Source: Duganella sp. 1224 (GTDB lineage Bacteria > Pseudomonadota > Gammaproteobacteria > Burkholderiales > Burkholderiaceae_D). From it: a DNA stretch of 64,000 nt. Positions 38,822-47,760 of this stretch are shown piece by piece. The notes beneath the pieces were generated by a model. That model saw only the letters and a program-made list of their open reading frames with translations. It had not been told where the DNA came from and did no database searches. The position numbers and the translations under genes are program-made. Every line of letters begins with the position of its first letter. Within the stretch, counting starts at the first letter, position 1. The stretch covers positions 2,623,941 through 2,687,940 of the forward strand of contig NZ_JACBYS010000001.1 of assembly GCF_013408245.1 (NCBI RefSeq), written 5' to 3'.

Positions 38822-41653
38822 ATGGACATGTTTGCGCTGGACGACGCGTTAGCCGACTGGGAGGCCACCCTGCCGTCCCAGCGGGGGCCGGCGCGCCTGC
38901 CGACGCTGCTGCCGCTGGCCTGGCATCTGCGCCAGCGCGACACCCCGCGCGCGCTGCAACTGGCGGCCGAGGCGCAGGCGCTGCTGGACCAGGCCGCCCT
39001 CCCCGCTGACGATCAGGCCGCGCTGGCGGCGCGCCTGCAACTGGTGCAGGCCGAGGCCGCGTGGCTGGCCGGCCAGCTGGCCGCCGCCGACGACCTGGCC
39101 GTGCAGGCCGGCCAGCGCTTCGCCGCGCTGCGCCTGCAACTGGGCTGCGCCGACGCCCACTGGCTGCGCGCCTGGATCGCCATCGACCACGGCCACCACG
39201 ACCGCGCCGAAACCGAACTGGAACAGATGGCCGCCGCCGCCCGCGCCGCCGGCGACCTGCAGCGCTGCGCCATTGCCGACGCCGTCAACGCCCGCTGGGC
39301 CGTGCTGCGCGACCTGCCCAGCGCGCAACAGCGCTGGGGCCAGCGCTTCACCCCGGCCGAGGAAAACCAGCCCGGCGTGGCCAGCTGGATCTACGACTAC
39401 TACGGCATCGCCGCCAGCCAGGTCAGCGACTTCGGCGCCGCCGCCGGCCACAACCTGCACTGCTACGAAGCGGCGCTGGAAACCGGCCAGCTGCGCATGG
39501 CCATCACCGCCGCCATCAACATCGGCCTCGACTTCACCGCGCTGAACGACCACGAGGCCGCGCTGGAATGGATGGAGAGCGCGCTGGAGCTGGCGCGCCC
39601 GGCCGGCTGGCCGCGCAGCATCGGCGCCTGCCTGACCCACACCGCCGACAGCCTGCGCCGCCTCGGCCGGCTGGACGCCGCCGCCGAGCTGCTGCAGGAG
39701 GCAATGCAGATCCTGGCGCCGCTGGCCGGCGCCCGCAGCTACGCCACCGCGCTGCAATACCGCGGCGACCTCGCGCTCGACCAGGGCAATTACGCGGTGG
39801 CGCTGGACGCCTTCCGCCAGCTGGCCGCGCGCGGCGACGCGCTCGGCCACGCCGACTTCCAGAGCATCGCCCGCCGCGGCCAGGCGCACGCGCTGTGCTT
39901 CCTCGACCGGCCGCAGGACGCGCTGTTCATGGCGCAGCAGGCCGCCACGCTGGCGCAAGCGCAGGCCGACCGCTACCAGCAGGTGGCGGCGCTGCGCGTG
40001 ATGTCGCTGATCCACTTGCGCCATCCGCTGCCGCCGCCGCCCGGCATGACCGAGCCCAACGCCACGCTGCACTTCCTGCACCAGGCGCTGGCCGTGGCCG
40101 GCCACATCAACGGCTACACGCTGCCGGCCGACCTGCACGAGGCGCTGGCGCGCGAATACGCGCTGATCGGCGACTACCGCCAGGCCTACTTCGCCGCCCA
40201 GCAGGCGGCCGCCGCGCGCGCCCAGACCCACAGCCAGGACGCCACCAACCGCGCCATCGCCATGCAGGTGCAGCACCAGACCGAGCACGCGCGCGCGGCC
40301 GGCTTCCACCACCGTGAACTGGCGGCGTCCGAGGCGCGCCGCATCGAGCTGCTGCAGCAGACCACCGCCACGCTGGAACGGCTGTCCGTGATCGGCCAGG
40401 AAATCACCACCCACCTCGATGCCGGCGCCGTGTTCCAGGCGCTGTACCGCCACGTCCAGGCGCTGCTGCCGGCCGACTCGCTGGCCATCTACATGTGCGA
40501 CCCCGGCTGCGACACCATCAGCCGCGTGTTCGGCATGGAAAACGGCCAGCCGCTGGCCAGCAACACCATCAACGTCGACAACCCGCGCGCCAACGCCGCC
40601 CGCAGCCTGCGCGAGCGCGCCGAAATCTACGTGCCCGACGCCGGCCCGGACGACATCTTCCTCGCCCCCGGCACGCAGCTGATGGCCAGCGCGCTGTACG
40701 TGCCGCTGCTGGTGGGCGAGCGCGTGCTGGGCGTGATGACAGTGCAGAGCCGCCAGCCGCAGGCCTACGGCGAGCGCGAGCGGCTGATTTTCCGCACGTT
40801 GTGCGCTTACGGCGCCATCGCGCTGGACAACGCCGAAGCCTATCGCCAGCTGAAGGATGCGCAGACCCAGCTGGTATCGCAGGAAAAGCTGGCGGCGCTG
40901 GGATCGCTGATGGCCGGCGTCGCGCACGAGCTGAACACGCCGATCGGCAACAGCCTGCTGATCGCCAGCACCTTGCTGCAAAAAACCGAGGAACTGGAAG
41001 CGCAGATGAACGGCAGCGGCCTGAAACGCTCGGCGCTGGCGGCCTACCTGGACGACGCCCGCAAGGCGCACGAGCTGGTGATGCGCGGGCTGACCAGCGC
41101 GGCCAACCTGGTCAACAGCTTCAAGCAGGTGGCGGTGGACCGCACCACCGAGCAGCGGCGCGAATTCAACCTGGCGCAGGTGTCGCACGAGGTGATCGCC
41201 ACCATGATGAACCGCATCCGCGCCGCCAGCCACCGCATCGAGGTCGACGTGCCGGACTCGGTGATGATGGACAGCTATCCGGGGCCATACGGCCAGGTGA
41301 TCGCCAACTTCATCAACAACGCCCTGCTGCACGCGTTCGAGCGCGAGGACAACGGCAGCATGTGGCTGCGCGCCCACGCGCCGGCGGACGGCCGGGTGCA
41401 GATCAGCTTCCGCGACAACGGCAGCGGCATCGCGCCGGAGCACATGTCGCGCATCTTCGACCCGTTCTTCACCACCAAGCTGGGCCAGGGCGGCAGCGGC
41501 CTGGGGCTATCGATCAGCTACAACATCGTGACCTCGCTGATGGGCGGCCTGATCACCGTGCACAGCTCGCGCGACGGCACCACCTTCACCCTCGACCTGC
41601 CGCTGACCGCCCCCGCCAACCAGACCGCCGCCACCGCGCAGATCTATCACTAG
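38822..41653 (+). CDS. Soluble TPR-GAF sensor histidine kinase
   Basis: The 943-residue protein has no membrane segment. Residues 1 to about 480 form Ala/Leu-rich helical repeats of the tetratricopeptide kind. A GAF-like domain follows (about 520-670), then a short coiled coil. The kinase core has the H-box MAGVAHELNTPIG with His702, an N-box NFINNALLHA, G1 DNGSGI and G2 GGSGLGLSISYNI. No receiver domain or neighbouring response regulator gene is present, so it is an orphan whose partner is elsewhere. The TPR part suggests that it senses a protein complex. Confidence 0.92.
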   Translation: MDMFALDDALADWEATLPSQRGPARLPTLLPLAWHLRQRDTPRALQLAAEAQALLDQAALPADDQAALAARLQLVQAEAAWLAGQLAAADDLAVQAGQRFAALRLQLGCADAHWLRAWIAIDHGHHDRAETELEQMAAAARAAGDLQRCAIADAVNARWAVLRDLPSAQQRWGQRFTPAEENQPGVASWIYDYYGIAASQVSDFGAAAGHNLHCYEAALETGQLRMAITAAINIGLDFTALNDHEAALEWMESALELARPAGWPRSIGACLTHTADSLRRLGRLDAAAELLQEAMQILAPLAGARSYATALQYRGDLALDQGNYAVALDAFRQLAARGDALGHADFQSIARRGQAHALCFLDRPQDALFMAQQAATLAQAQADRYQQVAALRVMSLIHLRHPLPPPPGMTEPNATLHFLHQALAVAGHINGYTLPADLHEALAREYALIGDYRQAYFAAQQAAAARAQTHSQDATNRAIAMQVQHQTEHARAAGFHHRELAASEARRIELLQQTTATLERLSVIGQEITTHLDAGAVFQALYRHVQALLPADSLAIYMCDPGCDTISRVFGMENGQPLASNTINVDNPRANAARSLRERAEIYVPDAGPDDIFLAPGTQLMASALYVPLLVGERVLGVMTVQSRQPQAYGERERLIFRTLCAYGAIALDNAEAYRQLKDAQTQLVSQEKLAALGSLMAGVAHELNTPIGNSLLIASTLLQKTEELEAQMNGSGLKRSALAAYLDDARKAHELVMRGLTSAANLVNSFKQVAVDRTTEQRREFNLAQVSHEVIATMMNRIRAASHRIEVDVPDSVMMDSYPGPYGQVIANFINNALLHAFEREDNGSMWLRAHAPADGRVQISFRDNGSGIAPEHMSRIFDPFFTTKLGQGGSGLGLSISYNIVTSLMGGLITVHSSRDGTTFTLDLPLTAPANQTAATAQIYH

Positions 41654-41701
41654 CCCGCGAAATATCAACTGTACTGCGCACCTCATGGGGTCATCTCAGC
41701 A

Positions 41702-42604
41702 TCAGTCAGGGCCGGTGAGTCCCCGATAATTTCCTTTCGCTTGTTGAATTAAAAGCGTTGTGGCACCAATCAGCCAGCCAAGAATGAAACTGATGCCATA
41801 GCCTGCCAGCGGCACCGGGAACGCGCCGTACAACCAGGCGAAGCCGGACACCAAAAAGTACGCGCTCAAGGCCACCGCCGCCGGCCGCTGGTTGACGTCA
41901 TTCGCCACAGCCAACGGGCTGAGGGATGTGAGCAATAAGCAGAGCCCGCCGCCCAAGGCCAGCAGGGGCGACACGTCCGCAGCCAGCTGAAAAATACCCT
42001 CGACGTGAGGCACGGCGGCAAGCGGATCTGGCCTGCTGGCGCAGATCAGCAAGGCAAGCAATGCGACTGGTGCGATCCAGACCAGCGATCGCCATCTGCG
42101 CTGCGCCAGAGCCCACATGACGGCCGCGGCGATCAAGCCTGTCAACTGTGACATGTCCGGCTGCCACGCCAGCATGGCCGCCATCGCTAGCGCGGCCAGC
42201 GCATATCCCGGCCGCCCGTGCATGCGGCAGCCGCGATCCATGAGTACGATTGCAGCGGGCATGATGAGCGCTGCAATATTCAGCAGCACAGGACCGACCG
42301 CGAGCCAGCGATGCACGCCTGACTGATGGGGCCCCACCAGGATGCTCAGCGCGAGCGCGGCGATCATCACCACCAGCAACCACGGTGGCGGCATGCGCCA
42401 CCTGCGCAATCGCGCGCACAGTGCGACTGTAACGCACCACATCACCGGATTACGCAACCATAAACTCGGCCCTGCGCCGGTGGCGATGATCGCCACCGTG
42501 CCTGCCAGGACCGTCAGGCCGGAGCACACCACAAACATGAGCTGAAAACGGCGCTCCTGACTGGAGCAGGCCTTCGATCCATCCGGGTTGGGAAACGCAG
42601 TCAT
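41702..42604 (-). CDS. Integral membrane protein with SEDS (FtsW/RodA)-like motifs
   Basis: The 300-residue protein has about nine or ten hydrophobic segments. Three spaced motifs recall SEDS glycosyltransferases in the same order: GVHRWLAVGP (about 97-106; FtsW/RodA RW-LG), QPDMSQLTG (about 149-157; QPDLG) and FPVPLAGYGISFILG (about 265-279; PLPLVSYGGSS). It is about 70-100 residues shorter than true SEDS proteins, the region expected to hold the catalytic Asp reads HVEGIFQLA, and no class B penicillin-binding protein gene is nearby. I treat it as a divergent or inactive relative; a plain unknown membrane protein remains possible. Confidence 0.75.
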   Translation of the reverse strand: MTAFPNPDGSKACSSQERRFQLMFVVCSGLTVLAGTVAIIATGAGPSLWLRNPVMWCVTVALCARLRRWRMPPPWLLVVMIAALALSILVGPHQSGVHRWLAVGPVLLNIAALIMPAAIVLMDRGCRMHGRPGYALAALAMAAMLAWQPDMSQLTGLIAAAVMWALAQRRWRSLVWIAPVALLALLICASRPDPLAAVPHVEGIFQLAADVSPLLALGGGLCLLLTSLSPLAVANDVNQRPAAVALSAYFLVSGFAWLYGAFPVPLAGYGISFILGWLIGATTLLIQQAKGNYRGLTGPD

Positions 42605-42782
42605 ATTTTCTTCCGCACGTGACGGTCAGCCGACGGCCGACCTTGGCATTACATTGAGAATAACAGATTGCCTCCGTGCAAACTCATCAATTTTGCCTAC
42701 ACATGAACTTTTCACATGTTGTCGGGAATATACGGTTTGCGCGCCCAAGGCCGCTTCCTACAACCACATCCGGAAGACCACC

Positions 42783-43403
42783 ATGAAAAAAATGTTCCTG
42801 AAAGCGATTACCGCCACTGCCCTCGCCGCCGCAGGCAACGCCTACGCCGTGTCCGACGCGGCCAACGACTTCCTGTCGGTCTACACCGGCAGCCATGACG
42901 CGGCGTTTGATGTGCTGTCGGCCGACGTCGCCTACAACGCCGCGACCAACGAGTTTGTTTTCCGTACCACCACCGCCGGCCCGATCGCTGGCGTGGCCGG
43001 CGCCGCCTATGTGTTCGGCCTTGATGTCGGTGGCTCGACCAACGCGCCGTTCGCCTCGGTCGGCCTGCCAGGCGTGACGTTCAACGCCACCGTCACGCTG
43101 CGCGCCGACGGCACCGGCAACGCCGGCGCCAACGCCATCAGCACCCACATCGTTGGCGACCAGATCTTCTCCACCGTGTCGGCCGCGCTGCTGCCGTCGA
43201 AGGGCCTGGCGCCGAAGGATTACACCTGGACCGTGTGGTCGATCGACAGCCGCGTGGCCGGCCCCGGCCGCCTGGCCGACTTCGCGCCCAACGCCAACAT
43301 CACCGTCAGCGCCGTGCCGGAGGCCGACACCTACGCCATGCTGATGGCTGGCCTCGGCATGCTGGGCATGGTGGCCCGCCGCCGTTCGCGCAAGGGGGCG
43401 TGA
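42783..43403 (+). CDS. PEP-CTERM sorting-domain protein
   Basis: The 206-residue protein has a signal peptide (cleavage near AYA-VS, residue 22), a Ser/Thr/Asn-rich beta-type body, and a C-terminal sorting signal. This signal has VPEADTYAM, a short hydrophobic helix LMAGLGMLGMVA and a basic end RRRSRKGA. Such signals are recognised by exosortase and mark proteins for surface or exopolysaccharide-associated delivery. No exosortase gene is in the window. The ATG at 42783 directly precedes the KKM signal start; the longer frame upstream is not signal-like. It diverges from the SEDS-like gene. Confidence 0.9.
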   Translation: MKKMFLKAITATALAAAGNAYAVSDAANDFLSVYTGSHDAAFDVLSADVAYNAATNEFVFRTTTAGPIAGVAGAAYVFGLDVGGSTNAPFASVGLPGVTFNATVTLRADGTGNAGANAISTHIVGDQIFSTVSAALLPSKGLAPKDYTWTVWSIDSRVAGPGRLADFAPNANITVSAVPEADTYAMLMAGLGMLGMVARRRSRKGA

Positions 43404-43453
43404 GTTCCAACTGACAGCGTGCGCGATGGCGCCTGTGCGGGCACCGCTAAGTG

Positions 43454-43467
43454 CCTGTCTAGACAGG
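43454..43467. promoter_or_regulatory. 14-bp perfect palindrome upstream of argF
   Basis: CCTGTCTAGACAGG lies 84-97 bp before the argF start and 40 bp before a TATAAT hexamer. It could be an operator for argF or part of the end of the PEP-CTERM transcript. It does not match the known ARG box. Confidence 0.35.
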
Positions 43468-43506
43468 ATATTCTGCGGTAATTAGCCCTACTCGCCGAAT
43501 TGCCTT

Positions 43507-43512
43507 TATAAT
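43507..43512 (+). promoter_or_regulatory. -10 element (TATAAT) of argF
   Basis: A perfect TATAAT lies 39 nt before the argF start codon. No good -35 hexamer is visible at 16-18 nt spacing, so an activator or a weak promoter may be involved. Confidence 0.4.
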
Positions 43513-43550
43513 TGATCGGCTAAGCCGTAGCCATTCTGTCAGTTGTCATT

Positions 43551-44477
43551 ATGCCCATGCAAAAACCGATCAAGCATTACCTGCAGTTTTCCGACCTCAC
43601 GCTGGACGAGTATGAGTACGTGATCGAACGCGCGCATATCATCAAGCGCAAGTTCAAGAACTACGAGATCTACCACCCGATGATCGACCGCACGCTGGTC
43701 ATGGTGTTCGACAAGAACTCGACCCGCACCCGCCTGTCGTTCGAGGCCGGCATGCACCAGCTGGGCGGCGCCGCCATCTACCTGAACACCCGCGACTCCC
43801 AACTCGGCCGCGGCGAGCCGGTGGAAGACGCCGGCCAGGTGATGTCGCGCATGTGCGACATCATCATGGTGCGCACCTACGGCCAGGACATCATCGAGCG
43901 CTTCGCCGCCAACTCGCGCGTGCCGGTGATTAACGGCCTGACCAACGAACACCACCCGTGCCAGGTGTTCGCCGACATCTTCACCTACATCGAGCACCGC
44001 GGCTCGATCGCCGGCAAGACCGTGGCCTGGGTCGGCGACGCCAACAACATGCTGTACTCGTGGCTGCAGGCGGCCGAGGTGTTCGGCTTCCACGTCAACG
44101 TCTCCACCCCGCACGGCTACGAGATGGACATGTCGCTGGTGTCCACCGACCGCTTCACCTTCTTCGCCAACCCGTCCGACGCCTGCGAGGGCGCGCACCT
44201 GGTCAACACCGACGTCTGGACCAGCATGGGCTACGAGGAGGAAAACGCGGCCCGCCTGAAGGCCTTCGACGGCTGGATCGTCGACAGCGCCAAGATGGCG
44301 CGCGCGGCGCCGGACGCGCTGTTCATGCACTGCCTGCCGGCCCACCGCGGCGAGGAAGTCGCGGCCGAGGTCATCGACGGCCCGCAGTCGGTGGTGTGGG
44401 ACGAAGCGGAGAACCGCCTGCACATTCAAAAAGCGCTGATCGAGTACCTGCTGCTCGGCCGCATCGAGAACAAGTAA
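43551..44477 (+). CDS. argF: Ornithine carbamoyltransferase
   Basis: The 308-residue enzyme carries the family motifs: the carbamoyl-phosphate site STRTR (near residue 58), HPCQ (near 138), and HCLPAHRGEE (near 263). It makes citrulline from ornithine and carbamoyl phosphate in the cytoplasm as part of arginine synthesis. argG follows in the same direction after a 97-nt gap holding a palindromic repeat, so the two steps are adjacent but may be separately tuned. The start at 43551 is used here; an ATG two codons later is equally possible. Confidence 0.97.
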   Translation: MPMQKPIKHYLQFSDLTLDEYEYVIERAHIIKRKFKNYEIYHPMIDRTLVMVFDKNSTRTRLSFEAGMHQLGGAAIYLNTRDSQLGRGEPVEDAGQVMSRMCDIIMVRTYGQDIIERFAANSRVPVINGLTNEHHPCQVFADIFTYIEHRGSIAGKTVAWVGDANNMLYSWLQAAEVFGFHVNVSTPHGYEMDMSLVSTDRFTFFANPSDACEGAHLVNTDVWTSMGYEEENAARLKAFDGWIVDSAKMARAAPDALFMHCLPAHRGEEVAAEVIDGPQSVVWDEAENRLHIQKALIEYLLLGRIENK

Positions 44478-44482
44478 CACCA

Positions 44483-44547
44483 CCGTCATTCCGGCGCAAG
44501 CCGGAATCCATGCTGAGTATGGGTTCCGGCTTGCGCCGGGACGACGG
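44483..44547. repeat. Palindromic repeat of the GTCRTTCCGGCG family, copy 2 (argF-argG gap)
   Basis: The left arm CCGTCATTCCGGCGCAAGCC and the right arm GGCTTGCGCCGGGACGACGG pair with few mismatches around a short centre. It forms the bulk of the spacer between argF and argG and would fold into a stable hairpin in a shared transcript. Confidence 0.88.
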
Positions 44548-44574
44548 CAGTAAATCAACCAACTGGGATCTATC

Positions 44575-45807
<1,233 letters not shown>

Positions 45808-45830
45808 GCCGCATCCCGCCACGCATGGCC

Positions 45831-45861
45831 AAGGCCGCTCTCGCTGAGCGGCCTTTTTTTT
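45831..45861 (+). terminator. Intrinsic terminator after argG
   Basis: A nine-base stem AAGGCCGCT/AGCGGCCTT with a seven-base loop is followed by a T-run. It ends argG transcription 40 nt before the first Wsp gene, so the Wsp cluster needs its own promoter in a very short gap. Confidence 0.92.
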
Positions 45862-45901
45862 GCTACATTGCTCCAACGTCCTGATCGGGAGTGGAGCCAC
45901 C

Positions 45902-47689
45902 ATGCTGAACAACCTCAGTATCAAGAAAAAACTCGCGAGCGGCTTCGGCGTCATCGTCGCGCTGATCGTCGTCCTGCTGGCCATGGCCTATGCCAACTTC
46001 ACCAAGCTGTCGACCGCCAGCGGCTGGGACCTGCACACGCTGCAGGTGCTGCTGGAAGCCAACCAGATCGAGACCGCCATGGTGCAGATCCAGAGCTCGG
46101 CGCGCGGCTACCTGCTGACCGGCGACGCCAGCGTCACCACCCAGATCAGCGCCGAGGAAGACACGCTGCGCGGCCACCTGGCCACCATCACCCGCCTGAC
46201 CGCCGACAATCCCGCCCAGCAGGCGCGCCTGCAGCGGCTGACGCCTTTCATCAACAACTGGCTGGACAACATGGTCAATCCGCAGCTGGCGGCGCGCCGC
46301 AGCGGTGCCGTGGCGCCGGACGCGGTGCTGGCCGGCGGCCGCGCCATGGCCGAGGCGCGCCGCATGATCAAGGACCTCACCGACGACGAGGAGCGGCTGC
46401 TGGCCGCGCGCACCCGCACCAGCCGCGCGCTGTCGCAGTCGATGATGCTGCTGCTGATCGTCGGCGGCGGCGTCTGCACGGTGCTGGCGCTGATCGTCGG
46501 CGCGCTGCTGCTGCGGGCGCTTGGCGAGCCGATCGGCAAGCTGGCGGCGGTGGTCGAGCGCATCGCCCGCGGCGAGCACGGCGCGCGGGTCGAGATCATC
46601 GCGCGCGACGAGCTGGGCCAGATGTCGGCCGCCTTCAACCAGATGGCCCAGGCCATCCAGGACAGCCGCGACAAGGAACTGGCGCAAACCAACGCGCTGC
46701 GCGCCAAGGTCGACGCGCTGCTGGTGGTGGTGTCGAAGGCGGCCGCCGGCGACCTGACCGGCCAGATCGGCGTGCACGGCGAGGACGCCATCGGCCAACT
46801 GGCCGCCGGCCTGGCGCGCATGCTGGCCAATCTGCGCACCCTGCTCAACGACGTGCAGAAGGCCGGCATCCAGGTCACCACCTCGGCCACCCAGATCGCC
46901 GCCTCGGCCAAGCAGCAGGAGGCCACCGGCGTCGAGCAGGCGCAGACCAGCATCGAGATCCTCAGCACCACCAAGGAGATTTCAGCCAATATCGGCGAGC
47001 TGGTGCGGACCATGGAGGACGCCACCAAGGTGGCCGACTACACCACCCACGCCACCGCCGACGCCCAGACCAACCTGCAGCGCATGGACGGCACCATGCA
47101 GACCATGGTGGCGGCCACCGACTCGATCAACGCCAAGCTGGCGGCCTTGTCCGAAAAAGCTAGCAATATCAACAGCGTTCTGATTACAATCACCAAAGTG
47201 GCCGACCAGACCAACATCTTGTCGCTGAATGCCGCCATCGAGGCCGAGAAGGCCGGCGAGGCGGGACGCGGCTTTTCCGTCGTCGCCACCGAAATCCGCA
47301 GGCTGGCAGACCAAACCTCCGTCTCCACCTGGGACATCGAACAGATGCTCAAGGAAATGCAGTCCGCCGTCTCGGCCAGCGTGATGGGCATGGACAAGTT
47401 CTCCGAAGAGATCCGCCGCAGCGTCGGCGAGGTGCGCCAGGTGACCCAACAACTGTCCGGCGTGATGGACCAGGTCCAGAAACTGGCCCCGCAATTCGAC
47501 CTGGTCCTGCAAGGCATGCAATCGCAGGCGGTCGGCGCGGCCCAGATCAACGAAACCATGATGCAGTTGAACGACGCCACCCAGCAAACCGTGGAGTCGC
47601 TGAAATCGACCAGCGAAGCGGTCCACCAGCTGCAGTACGCGGCCGGCGGACTGCAGACCAGCGTCGCCACCTTCTCGGTGGCGGCCTGA
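45902..47689 (+). CDS. wspA: WspA-like chemoreceptor, first of two
   Basis: The 595-residue receptor has a membrane helix (about 12-32), a periplasmic helical domain of CHASE3 type (to about 180, with the LHTLQVLLEANQIETAMV lead), and a second helix (about 182-205). Two HAMP-like units (about 205-260 and 280-320) precede the signalling domain with LSLNAAIEAEKAGEAGRGFSVVATEIRRLADQ. That hairpin and the STWDIEQMLKEMQ segment are typical of WspA, not of flagellar receptors. WspA senses surface contact and activates WspE. There is no CheR-tether pentapeptide. The ATG at 45902 follows GGGAGTGGAG. Confidence 0.93.
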   Translation: MLNNLSIKKKLASGFGVIVALIVVLLAMAYANFTKLSTASGWDLHTLQVLLEANQIETAMVQIQSSARGYLLTGDASVTTQISAEEDTLRGHLATITRLTADNPAQQARLQRLTPFINNWLDNMVNPQLAARRSGAVAPDAVLAGGRAMAEARRMIKDLTDDEERLLAARTRTSRALSQSMMLLLIVGGGVCTVLALIVGALLLRALGEPIGKLAAVVERIARGEHGARVEIIARDELGQMSAAFNQMAQAIQDSRDKELAQTNALRAKVDALLVVVSKAAAGDLTGQIGVHGEDAIGQLAAGLARMLANLRTLLNDVQKAGIQVTTSATQIAASAKQQEATGVEQAQTSIEILSTTKEISANIGELVRTMEDATKVADYTTHATADAQTNLQRMDGTMQTMVAATDSINAKLAALSEKASNINSVLITITKVADQTNILSLNAAIEAEKAGEAGRGFSVVATEIRRLADQTSVSTWDIEQMLKEMQSAVSASVMGMDKFSEEIRRSVGEVRQVTQQLSGVMDQVQKLAPQFDLVLQGMQSQAVGAAQINETMMQLNDATQQTVESLKSTSEAVHQLQYAAGGLQTSVATFSVAA

Positions 47690-47760
47690 ACACACCATAA
47701 ATCTGGCCGGTGTGGGAGAATGCCAGTTGCCATCTGGTACCCGCCTGCCCTGGAGAAAAA

